Shown here: in pieces, positions 34,791-42,491 of the stretch
How positions within the stretch are numbered: position 1 is the stretch's first letter
Layout of the letters: each line of letters starts with the position of its first letter
From: Methylobacterium sp. J-048
Lineage (GTDB): Bacteria; Pseudomonadota; Alphaproteobacteria; Rhizobiales; Beijerinckiaceae
Reading direction: 5' to 3'
NCBI RefSeq assembly: GCF_022829515.1
Contig: NZ_JAKSYL010000270.1
Coordinates: forward strand, 1 to 64,000
DNA: 64,000 nt
Position numbers and translations under genes: made by a program
Notes under the pieces: generated by a model
Told to the model about the DNA's origin: nothing
What the model saw: the letters and a program-made list of their open reading frames with translations, nothing else
Databases searched by the model: none

Positions 34791-35705
34791 ATGTATGCCA
34801 TGAAGAACGCGGCCGTCGCCGCGACGATGACGTTCGCGTTAGCTTCTCCCTCACTCTCAGCAGAAGAACTCACAGGCACACTCAAGAAGGTGAAGGATAC
34901 GGGCGTCATCACGCTTGGGTTCCGGGACGCTTCGGTGCCATTTTCCTACCTGGACGGGGATCAGAAGCCAGTCGGCTATGCGCTTGAGATCTGCTATCGT
35001 ATCGTTGATGCGGTAAAGGAGCGGCTTGGGCTTGCCAAGCTTGACGTCCGGCTCAACGGGGTGACGTCGGCAACGCGCATCCCACTGATCGCAAATGGCA
35101 CCATCGACCTTGAATGCGGTTCGACAACGAACACGTTCGAACGCCGCAACCAAGTTTCGTTCACCAATACCGACTTCCTGACCGCGACGCGCTACGTGTC
35201 GAAGAAGAGTACCGGTCTGCACACCATCGATGACCTGCAGGGCAAGACTGTGGTCTCGACCTCTGGCACGATTAACCTACGCCAGATCAACGAAGCCAAC
35301 ATCGCGCGCAACCTCGGTCTGACCATCCTACCCGCCGTCGACCATGCAGAGGCGTTCCTGATGGTCCAGAACGGGCGGGCAGTGGCCTTTGTGATGGACG
35401 ATGTGCTGCTGGCCTCTTTGGTAGCCGCAGCCAGGGATCCCGCTGCCTTCGAAATATCGTCGGAAGCCTTATCGAAACCAGAGCCCTACGCCGTCATGCT
35501 GCGCAAGGATGACGCCCCATTCAAAGCCGTGGCTGACGCCGCAACAGCCAAGCTCTACGCCGGTCCCGAAGGACAGGTGTTATACGACAAGTGGTTCACG
35601 AAGCCGATCCCGCCGAGAGGGATTAACTTGGGGCTTCCGATGAGCGCTGCACTGCGGAAAGCTTTTGCGAGTCCGACCGATAGCTTCGACCCAAGCGCCT
35701 ATTGA
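34791..35705 (+). CDS. Amino-acid ABC substrate-binding protein (GltI-type), orphan copy 1
   Basis: A 304-residue periplasmic binding protein of the polar amino acid family: signal peptide at about 1-23, then LTGTLKKVKDTGVITLGFRDASVPFSYLDGDQKPVGYALEICYRIVDAVK and the GTIDLECGSTTNTFERRNQVSF segment typical of glutamate/aspartate binding proteins. Most of its length aligns by eye with the protein encoded on the opposite strand at 35784-36689. No permease or ATPase gene of this importer class is nearby. Start ATG 34791 is preceded by AAGGA; ATG 34800 is an alternative. Confidence 0.9.
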   Translation: MYAMKNAAVAATMTFALASPSLSAEELTGTLKKVKDTGVITLGFRDASVPFSYLDGDQKPVGYALEICYRIVDAVKERLGLAKLDVRLNGVTSATRIPLIANGTIDLECGSTTNTFERRNQVSFTNTDFLTATRYVSKKSTGLHTIDDLQGKTVVSTSGTINLRQINEANIARNLGLTILPAVDHAEAFLMVQNGRAVAFVMDDVLLASLVAAARDPAAFEISSEALSKPEPYAVMLRKDDAPFKAVADAATAKLYAGPEGQVLYDKWFTKPIPPRGINLGLPMSAALRKAFASPTDSFDPSAY

Positions 35706-35736
35706 TCACCACTCAATTGCGCGACATCCAGATCCG

Positions 35737-35754
35737 GGACTGTCAACTCAGTCC
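35737..35754. terminator. Weak hairpin between convergent binding-protein genes
   Basis: GGACT - GTCAACTC - AGTCC, a 5-bp stem in the 78-bp gap between the two facing genes. There is no T-tract, so this is only a position-based terminator candidate. Confidence 0.2.
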
Positions 35755-35783
35755 TAGTTGGTGAATGATATCGTTTGAGGTGA

Positions 35784-36689
35784 TTATTCATTCGGCTTGT
35801 CCGAAGGATTTTTAATAAGTTCCTTGAGCTTGCTCGACATAGGAAATTCAAGATTTGCTCCTCTTGGGGGGATAGGGCTCTCGAACCACTTAGCGTACAG
35901 CTTTTCGTACGCGCCGGACTTCATCAAATCGGTTAGAGTTTCATCGACGAGCGCCTTGAATTGTGGGTCGTCGCGTCGAATCATGAGGGCGTAGACATCG
36001 GATGGGTAAGCTTGGTCGAGGATCGTCAGCTTGCTAGGGTCCTTTGTATTTGCCCGTAAGCCAGCCAAGTTGATGTCGTCTTCTATGAATGCTGCGGCGC
36101 GCCCGGTTTCGACTAAGAGAAACGACTCGGCGTGATCTTTAGCGGACATAATGGTAAGTCCAAGGTTCTCGTTCTGATTAAGCTTATTCGCGAACTGAGC
36201 CGTGTTAGTCCCTGACGTTACGGCTACCGTCTTTCCCTTGAGATCAGTCGTGGAATGGATGTTTTCTGCAGTGCGCACCAGCCACCTGAACTGCGGCACG
36301 AAGGTGGAGACCGAGAACGCCACCTGCTTCTGGCGGGCAAGTTGATTTGCCGTCGAACCACACTCGATGTCGACGGTGCCGTTCGCAACAAGTGGCATAC
36401 GAGTCGCCGAATTGACCGGATTGAACGCGACCTTGAGATCGGATGCGCCAATCTTGGCTTTGACGGCATCGACTACTCGGGCGCACAGGTCCACCGCGAA
36501 GCCGGTCGGCTTCTGCGCGCCATCTAGATAGGAGAATGGGACGGACGCTTCCCGGTATCCGACCGTAAACGTACCAGACTCTTTCGCCTTCTTGAGCGTA
36601 CCCATGAGTTCCTCTGCCCTCGCTGATGGGTGCGGCCATAAACTGAGGATCAACGCCCCAGTCACGGTCGTCCAAGCCAAGTTCCGCAT
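35784..36689 (-). CDS. Amino-acid ABC substrate-binding protein (GltI-type), orphan copy 2
   Basis: A 301-residue paralogue of the protein at 34791 (shared core: SVPFSYLDGxQKPxGxAxxxCxRxVDAVK; TVDIECGSTANQLARQKQVAFS; PIPPRGANLEFPMS near the end). The signal peptide is MRNLAWTTVTGALILSLWPHPSARAEE. ATG 36689 is preceded by AAGGAAG; a longer frame to 36749 reaches into the aminotransferase stop. It follows the aminotransferase by 56 bp on the same strand and is likely co-transcribed, suggesting its ligand is the amino donor for that enzyme. No membrane subunits are present. Confidence 0.9.
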   Translation of the reverse strand: MRNLAWTTVTGALILSLWPHPSARAEELMGTLKKAKESGTFTVGYREASVPFSYLDGAQKPTGFAVDLCARVVDAVKAKIGASDLKVAFNPVNSATRMPLVANGTVDIECGSTANQLARQKQVAFSVSTFVPQFRWLVRTAENIHSTTDLKGKTVAVTSGTNTAQFANKLNQNENLGLTIMSAKDHAESFLLVETGRAAAFIEDDINLAGLRANTKDPSKLTILDQAYPSDVYALMIRRDDPQFKALVDETLTDLMKSGAYEKLYAKWFESPIPPRGANLEFPMSSKLKELIKNPSDKPNE

Positions 36690-36745
36690 CGTCTTCTTCC
36701 TTTTATGAGATTTGCCCCAGCTCCACCGGCCGCGGCGGCCCCTGT

Positions 36746-38077
36746 TCAAGCGGCGGTGGGGAGGGCAGCGTCGATGGCGTCGCCAAGGCGTTCGACGACC
36801 GTGTCGACCGTCATCGCGTCGATGATGAAGGGCGGGGCCAGCAGAACATGGTCGCCTCGGGCGCCATCAATTGTGCCGCCGGCCGGGTAGACCGCGAGCC
36901 CCCGTTCCATCGCGGCGCGCTTGACCCGCGCATTAAGCTTCAGGTCGGGATCGAACGGCTCCTTGGTGCTGCGGTCCGCCACCAGTTCCACGCCAACGAA
37001 CAACCCGCGACCGCGAATGTCACCGACGTGCGGGTGATTGCCGAAACGTTCAGTCAGCCGCCGCCGCAGATGCGCGCCCATGACCTGAACGTTGTCGAGG
37101 AGCCGGTCGCGAGCGACTACCTCCTGCACTGCGAGAGCTGCCGCGCATGCCATCGGGTGGCAGATGTAGGTGTGGCCGTGCTGGAACGACCCCGAACCTG
37201 CAGCGAACGCCTCGAAGATACGACCACTCAGCAGGGTCGCACCAATTGGCTGGTAGCCCCCGCCTAAGCCTTTGGCGATCGTCATTAGGTCGGGCGCGAC
37301 GCCATCCTGTTCGCAAGCGTGGAGCGTGCCGGTGCGACCCATGCCGCACATCACCTCGTCGAGGATCAGTAGAATGCCGTAACGATCGCAAATCGCACGG
37401 ATCTGCTTGAAATAATCAGCCACGGGCGGCACGGCGCCTGCGGTTGCACCCACAACCGGCTCGGCTACGAAGGCCATCACTGTCTCTGGGCCGAGCTCGA
37501 GGATTTTATCCTCCAGCGCTCCAGCGGCGCGTGCCGCGTAGGCGTCGTCGCTCTCGCTCACTTCCTGGTACCGGTAGGCGAAGCAGGGGTCGATGTGATG
37601 GGTTTCAACCAGCAGCGGCGCGAACGGAGCACGGCGCCACGCATTACCACCTGTAGCCAAGGCACCGAGGGTGTTGCCGTGATAGCTTTGGCGGCGGGCG
37701 ATGATCCGGCTGCGGTTTGGCTGGCCGATCTCTACGAAGTACTGGCGCGCCATCTTTAGCGCGGCCTCGACAGCCTCCGAGCCGCCAGAGTTGAAATAAA
37801 CGTGGCTGATACCGTCGGGCGCGCCTGTGACTAGGCGGTCGGCCAAAGCCTCAGCCGCATCGCTGGTGAAGAAGCTGGTGTGGGCGTAGGCGAGCTTGTC
37901 GGCTTGGGCATGGAGCGCTGCAACCACGTCGGGATGGCCATGGCCCAGGCAAGACACCGCGGCCCCACCGGAAGCGTCGATGTAGGAGCGGCCATCTGCG
38001 TCGTAGAGTTCGACGCCGCCGCCCCCGACAGCGGTCGGCAGCCGAGCGCCGATTGTGCGATGCAGGATGTGCGTCAT
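36746..38077 (-). CDS. Class III PLP-dependent aminotransferase
   Basis: A 443-residue omega-aminotransferase-type enzyme, cytoplasmic. The PLP-binding Lys is K269 in LMTIAKGLGGGYQPIGATL, and the cofactor Asp is D240 in LLILDEVMCGMGRTG; SGGSEAVEAALKMARQY and RRQSYHGNTLGAL are also typical. Substrates in the family include diamines, beta-amino acids and taurine, and cannot be fixed from sequence. It is divergent by 374 bp from the RpiR regulator and shares its transcript with an amino-acid binding protein. The start ATG 38077 follows GAAGGACGAAGAC. Confidence 0.92.
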   Translation of the reverse strand: MTHILHRTIGARLPTAVGGGGVELYDADGRSYIDASGGAAVSCLGHGHPDVVAALHAQADKLAYAHTSFFTSDAAEALADRLVTGAPDGISHVYFNSGGSEAVEAALKMARQYFVEIGQPNRSRIIARRQSYHGNTLGALATGGNAWRRAPFAPLLVETHHIDPCFAYRYQEVSESDDAYAARAAGALEDKILELGPETVMAFVAEPVVGATAGAVPPVADYFKQIRAICDRYGILLILDEVMCGMGRTGTLHACEQDGVAPDLMTIAKGLGGGYQPIGATLLSGRIFEAFAAGSGSFQHGHTYICHPMACAAALAVQEVVARDRLLDNVQVMGAHLRRRLTERFGNHPHVGDIRGRGLFVGVELVADRSTKEPFDPDLKLNARVKRAAMERGLAVYPAGGTIDGARGDHVLLAPPFIIDAMTVDTVVERLGDAIDAALPTAA

Positions 38078-38450
38078 ACGTCTTCGTCCTTCAAAGTTGT
38101 TGCGAGCTTAAAGAGCGCGTTGTTTTCGGCTGCCGACCACCGATGGACGTCGGCGGTGTTTGGGACCGGTCCGGCGAACAAGCCGTCCGGTATCGAGCCC
38201 GGAAGCCGCGGAGGCAGGCGCTTGGCTTGCAGCAGCAACCAGGTCAGAGGGACCTACCGTCGAGGCTGTATTGGTTTCTCCGACATGATCGCCCTCATCC
38301 CGTTTGAGCGCCTTAGCGGTCTATGCTCCTGCCGAGCCGGGCGCAGTTGCTCGCCGAGGCACTCGGCATCCGAGATGATCTCATTGTTTCATCGTGTACC
38401 AATATGATCCATGCGTTGCAACATCATCTTTCAAAGGGTAAGGGGTTAGT
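38078..38450. other. Divergent intergenic region, aminotransferase / RpiR
   Basis: No gene is supported. It must hold the promoters of both flanking genes. An 8-bp palindrome GTTGCAAC lies at 38415-38422, 29 nt before the RpiR start, in an AT-richer stretch; it is a possible autoregulation site of the RpiR protein, with low confidence. Confidence 0.45.
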
Positions 38451-39506
38451 ATGAGCCAGGAGGCGCTTAGGGACAGGATCGTCGCCGACTACGGCGCGCT
38501 CTCGGAGCAGTTCCGAGTCGCGGCTCAGTACGTCTTGGACCACCCCAGCGACGTCGCGCTCCTGACGATGCGCGAACAGGCGCGGCGGGCAGGCGTCCAA
38601 CCAGCCACGATGACACGCTTCGCGAAGCATCTCGGTCTGGATGGGTACGACCGTATCCGTGAGGCCCATGCTGAGACTCTGCGGACGGGTGGTTCTGGTT
38701 TCGCCGGCAAGGCGCGTGCCGTCGGACCGGGCCAGAAAGGCGCGAAATCCCTTGCCGCTGCCATGATCGCATCGCTCGCCGCGCAGGTCGCGAGCCTAGC
38801 GAAACCGGAGACGCTCGCGAGCTTGGTCGCTGCGGCGGAACTGCTGGCGGGTGCGAGGCGGGTCTACTGCGTCAGCCTGCGCTCGATGCATCCGATCGCT
38901 TGGCATTTCCACTACATCATGACGCTCGTCGGGGAGCGCAGCATCCTGCTCGATGGCCCGGGGGGGACGGGGCCTGACGCGTTGGGGCGGGCCACGGCGG
39001 ACGATGTGCTGCTGGCCGCGACGGCGCTCCCATACACGCGTGCGACGGTCGAACTGGCGGAACACGCTGCCTCGCGCGGCATCCCGGTCGTAGCCATCAC
39101 AGACAGCATCGTATCGCCTCTCGCCCGCCTCGCTCGGTACGTCGTCACAGCGCCGACCGAAAGCCCCGCGCCGTTCCACGCGATGTCGCCGGCCTTCGTG
39201 GTCGCCGAGATCCTCGCCGCTCTCGTGTCTGAAGCGGACGGCGAGGAGACGGTGGCCGCGCTCCAGCGGACCGACGGACATCTCGCGAGCCTCGGCATCC
39301 ACCTGCAGCCGCGATCCGCTGGTCGACGGCCACGCTTGGGGGCGAGAGCCAAGACGAGCATGGCCGAAGCGACACCAGATGGGTCTAGAGGGGAAATCGA
39401 GCATGCGAGAAGCGGGATTTATAGGACTGGGCCAGATGGGCCGGCCGATGGCGATGAACCTGCTGCGAGTCCCGGGCGGCCTCGTCGTCGGCGCGCGGAA
39501 ACCTGA
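38451..39506 (+). CDS. MurR/RpiR-family transcriptional regulator
   Basis: A 351-residue regulator: N-terminal RpiR helix-turn-helix (LRDRIVADYGALSEQFRVAAQYVLDHPSDVALLTMREQARRAGVQPATMTRFAKHLGLDGYDRIREAH) and a SIS sugar-phosphate-binding domain (about 110-265; GARRVYCVSLRSMHPIAWHF, AATALPYTRATVELAEHAASRGIPVVAITDS). The last about 80 residues are Arg/Ala/Pro-rich, unlike the family, and overlap the next gene by 104 nt. The frame simply runs on, which may mean the original stop was lost. It probably controls the two downstream enzymes in response to a sugar phosphate or an amino acid-derived effector. Confidence 0.87.
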   Translation: MSQEALRDRIVADYGALSEQFRVAAQYVLDHPSDVALLTMREQARRAGVQPATMTRFAKHLGLDGYDRIREAHAETLRTGGSGFAGKARAVGPGQKGAKSLAAAMIASLAAQVASLAKPETLASLVAAAELLAGARRVYCVSLRSMHPIAWHFHYIMTLVGERSILLDGPGGTGPDALGRATADDVLLAATALPYTRATVELAEHAASRGIPVVAITDSIVSPLARLARYVVTAPTESPAPFHAMSPAFVVAEILAALVSEADGEETVAALQRTDGHLASLGIHLQPRSAGRRPRLGARAKTSMAEATPDGSRGEIEHARSGIYRTGPDGPADGDEPAASPGRPRRRRAET

Positions 39507-40302
39507 GCAGCTCGCCGAGTTCGAGCGCTGGGGAGCCCGGACGACCACGCGCCTCTCCGACGTGGCCGAGGCGCACGTAATCTTTCTGTGCCTTCCAGAC
39601 GGGGATGCGGTTGAAGCTGTCCTATTCGGCCCCGACGGCCTGGCCGAGCGGCTGAGGCCAGACACCGTCATCGTTGACACCAGCACGATCGCCTACGCGC
39701 AGGCCCTCGAACTCGCCGGAAGGCTCGCTAACCTGCGCGTCCATTTCCTCGATGCTCCCGTGTCCGGGATGGCGGCGCGGGCCGCCGATGGAACGTTGAC
39801 GGTGATGTGCGGGGGCGATCCCAACGTGTTCGAGTCGGTCCGAAAACATCTCGACTTGATCGGGAACAAAATTGTCTACGCTGGGCCGAGCGGTAGCGGC
39901 CAACTCATCAAGCTCATAAATCAGCTGTTGTTCGATATCAACGCTGCTGCGCTCGCTGAGATCTTGCCGATGTCCGCGAAGCTAGGTCTCAATTCTGACC
40001 TGGTGGCGGAGGTCGTTAACTCCGGTACGGGCCGGAGCCACGCGTCCGAATTCTTCATTCCGCGCATACTTCAGGGGCACTTCTTCGACGGCTACTCGAT
40101 GGCACACGCCTACAAGGACCTGGTGAGCGGTGCAGGCATCTCGGCAAACCTGTGTGTGCCAATGCCCGTCCTCGCTGCGGCTACTGCGACTTATCAGGCC
40201 GCGCTGCTTAGCGGTCACGGCGACAAGGACAAGGGCGGGATGGTCCGCGTCTTTGAGGATCTCCTCGACGTTCGCTACCGCAGCCACCCCGCCTGCCCCT
40301 GA
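39403..40302 (+). CDS. NAD(P)-dependent beta-hydroxyacid dehydrogenase (3-hydroxyisobutyrate dehydrogenase family)
   Basis: A 299-residue oxidoreductase. The Rossmann motif GFIGLGQMGRPMAMNLL is at the N-terminus, the substrate motif DAPVSGM at 118-123, and the catalytic Lys K170 in GQLIKLINQLLF. Substrates in the family are beta-hydroxy acids such as tartronate semialdehyde or 3-hydroxyisobutyrate. ATG 39403 has GAGGGG upstream; the frame could start at 39379. It sits inside the 3' end of the RpiR gene and 26 bp before the dehydratase, so the two enzymes should be co-expressed. Confidence 0.9.
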   Translation: MREAGFIGLGQMGRPMAMNLLRVPGGLVVGARKPEQLAEFERWGARTTTRLSDVAEAHVIFLCLPDGDAVEAVLFGPDGLAERLRPDTVIVDTSTIAYAQALELAGRLANLRVHFLDAPVSGMAARAADGTLTVMCGGDPNVFESVRKHLDLIGNKIVYAGPSGSGQLIKLINQLLFDINAAALAEILPMSAKLGLNSDLVAEVVNSGTGRSHASEFFIPRILQGHFFDGYSMAHAYKDLVSGAGISANLCVPMPVLAAATATYQAALLSGHGDKDKGGMVRVFEDLLDVRYRSHPACP

Positions 40303-40328
40303 CCCTGATTAAGGATCGAGGTACCCAG

Positions 40329-42038
40329 ATGACCGATGAACCGCATGGCCTCGACCGGGGCCTAACCAATTACGGCGACCGCGACTTCGCCCGCTACCTG
40401 CGCCGCTCCTTCGCCCGCTCAATGGGGATCTCGCGGACGCTGCTTGACAAGCCGGTGGTCGGCATCGCCATGACGCCGTCCGGGTTCAACAACTGTCATC
40501 GCGGCATGCCCGAGCTGGTGGAGGCCGTCTCGCGGGGGGTGCTGGCCGCTGGGGCCCTGCCGCGGCCATTCCCAACCGTGTCGCTGGGCGAAGTTTTCCT
40601 TAGTCCGACCAGTATGATGTACCGCAACCTGATGGCCATGGACACGGAGGAGATGATCCAGGCCCAGCCGATGGATGCGGTCGTGCTGATCGGCGGCTGT
40701 GACAAGACGGTCCCGGCCCAGCTCATGGGCGCGGCCTCTGCGGGTCTGCCGGCGATCCAGGTCGTGACCGGCCCGATGTCCACCGGACGCCATCGGGGCC
40801 AGCGGCTCGGCGCCTGCACGGATTGCCGGGGCTTCTGGGCCAAGTACCGGGCCGGGACAGTGGATGCAGACGAGATCGCCGAAGTCGAAGGCCGGCTCTC
40901 CGTCACGGCCGGCACCTGTGCGGTGATGGGCACCGCCTCGACCATGGCGTGCATCGCCGAGGCGCTCGGCATGTCGTTGCCGGGCACGGCCGCGATCCCG
41001 GCGGTGCATTCCGACCGGCTGGTCGCCGCCGAAGAGACGGGACGGGCCGCGGTGCGCCTGATCCAGACCAAGATCACCCCAGCCCAGGTCATCACCCGGG
41101 AATCCGTGGAGAACGCGATCCGGGCCCTGATGGCGGTGTCCGGATCTACCAACGCCATCGTGCACCTCACGGCCATCGCGGGTCGGCTAGGCATTCGGAT
41201 CTCATACGAGCGCTTCAACCAGATCTCGGACGAGACGCCGGTGCTGGTCGACCTGAAGCCGGTGGGCGAGGGCTACATGGAGGATTTCCATGCCGCCGGC
41301 GGCATGGGTGCGCTGCTGCGTGAACTGCGCCCGCTCCTGCATCTCGGCACCGTCGATGTGGAGGGCCGTACCCTGGCCGAACGCCTGGATGAGCCGCCCG
41401 GCTGGGTCGACCGCTCGGTTATCCGGGCCTTCGACAATCCGGTCTCGCCGGTCGGCGGGCTGGTGGCGCTCACCGGCAACCTCGCCCCCGAGGGGGCGAT
41501 TTTTAAGCGCGCTGCCGCGACGCCGAACCTTTTCGAGTCCGAGGGGCGTGCGGTGGTTTTCACCGGCCTCGAGGACCTGAGCCGGCGGATCGACGATCCC
41601 GAGCTCGACGTGGGCCCAGGCGACGTACTGGTGCTGCAGAATGCCGGCCCGCACGCTGCCGGGATGCCGGAGGCCGGCTATCTGCCCATTCCGAAGAAAC
41701 TCGCCCGGGCGGGGGTGAAGGACATGGTGCGCATTTCCGACGCGCGAATGTCCGGCACCGCCTTCGGGTCGATCGTTCTGCACATCGCCCCCGAAGCCGC
41801 GATCGGCGGCCCGCTCGCGGCGGTGCGCGACGGCGACAGGATCCGCCTATCGATCCGGGACAAGCGGATCGACCTGCTGGTCGAGAATGATGAGATTGCT
41901 CGTCGGATCACGGACCACCGACCGCCGCCGGCCCCGACCCGGGGCTACAAGGCGCTCTACCGCCGCACCGTCACTCAGGCTCCTGAGGGCTGCGACTTCG
42001 ATTTCCTCATAGGTAAAAGCGCACCGAGCGGTGGGTAA
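40329..42038 (+). CDS. IlvD/Edd-family dehydratase (sugar-acid dehydratase type)
   Basis: A 569-residue Fe-S dehydratase. Three cysteines that ligate the cluster are visible: C56 in NNCHRGM, C124 in GGCDKTVPAQ and C197 in TAGTCAVMGTAST; the DKT motif contains the conserved Lys. The family contains dihydroxy-acid dehydratase (isoleucine/valine synthesis), 6-phosphogluconate dehydratase and sugar-acid dehydratases. The local partner is a beta-hydroxyacid dehydrogenase and an RpiR sugar-phosphate sensor, so a sugar-acid dehydratase is more likely than IlvD; the substrate is not resolved. Start ATG 40329. Confidence 0.9.
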   Translation: MTDEPHGLDRGLTNYGDRDFARYLRRSFARSMGISRTLLDKPVVGIAMTPSGFNNCHRGMPELVEAVSRGVLAAGALPRPFPTVSLGEVFLSPTSMMYRNLMAMDTEEMIQAQPMDAVVLIGGCDKTVPAQLMGAASAGLPAIQVVTGPMSTGRHRGQRLGACTDCRGFWAKYRAGTVDADEIAEVEGRLSVTAGTCAVMGTASTMACIAEALGMSLPGTAAIPAVHSDRLVAAEETGRAAVRLIQTKITPAQVITRESVENAIRALMAVSGSTNAIVHLTAIAGRLGIRISYERFNQISDETPVLVDLKPVGEGYMEDFHAAGGMGALLRELRPLLHLGTVDVEGRTLAERLDEPPGWVDRSVIRAFDNPVSPVGGLVALTGNLAPEGAIFKRAAATPNLFESEGRAVVFTGLEDLSRRIDDPELDVGPGDVLVLQNAGPHAAGMPEAGYLPIPKKLARAGVKDMVRISDARMSGTAFGSIVLHIAPEAAIGGPLAAVRDGDRIRLSIRDKRIDLLVENDEIARRITDHRPPPAPTRGYKALYRRTVTQAPEGCDFDFLIGKSAPSGG

Positions 42039-42140
42039 AGCTTCGCATATCAAGCTAAGCCCCTCCACAGTGCTTGGTTGTGACGTACGTCGTTCCGATA
42101 GGGCCTGCTCCTGTGGGACGGTCTACAATCTCGGCCGAGC

Positions 42141-42172
42141 CGTTCCAAAAGGTGTCTGCGAAGTTTGGAACG
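42141..42172 (+). terminator. 9-bp hairpin downstream of the dehydratase
   Basis: CGTTCCAAA and TTTGGAACG are perfect complements separated by 14 nt. It lies about 100 nt past the dehydratase stop in the gap before a convergent gene, a place suited to a terminator, but there is no T-tract and it may instead be an insertion-sequence end. Confidence 0.35.
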
Positions 42173-42270
42173 CCAAAAAGACCGACATTTTAGATCCGTG
42201 TGGAACGCCGCTGTGCAGTGCCTTTGATCAGGATCGGTCGCGGCGGGGCATCAGGTTGCCTGCAAGCGGA

Positions 42271-42446
42271 CCTTCCGAACTTCAGAGAAGGGTCGACACC
42301 GGACGGATGATTACCTGGACCTGAATGTCCGCTGCCAGGCGGTGGGTTGATGTCTGCTCATGGCGCGAAGCCGCGGTCTGGAATGGCAGGGTTTGGCCGT
42401 AAACGGTATGTCCGCTTTGAATAATAACTGCCGCCAGAGCGGACAT
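42271..42446 (+). repeat. Dispersed repeat A, copy 2
   Basis: Matches 121-294 in the same orientation over its whole length with a few substitutions and small indels. It occupies the end of the gap between the dehydratase and the membrane hybrid kinase. Confidence 0.8.
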
Positions 42447-42491
42447 CGAAGAGGGCACGACGCTAATGCTGCTGAGCCGTCCTCGCCTTTC

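Noticed and set aside
38415-38422. GTTGCAAC palindrome as a firm RpiR operator
   Set aside because: Only 8 bp and single; kept as a low-confidence note in the intergenic entry.
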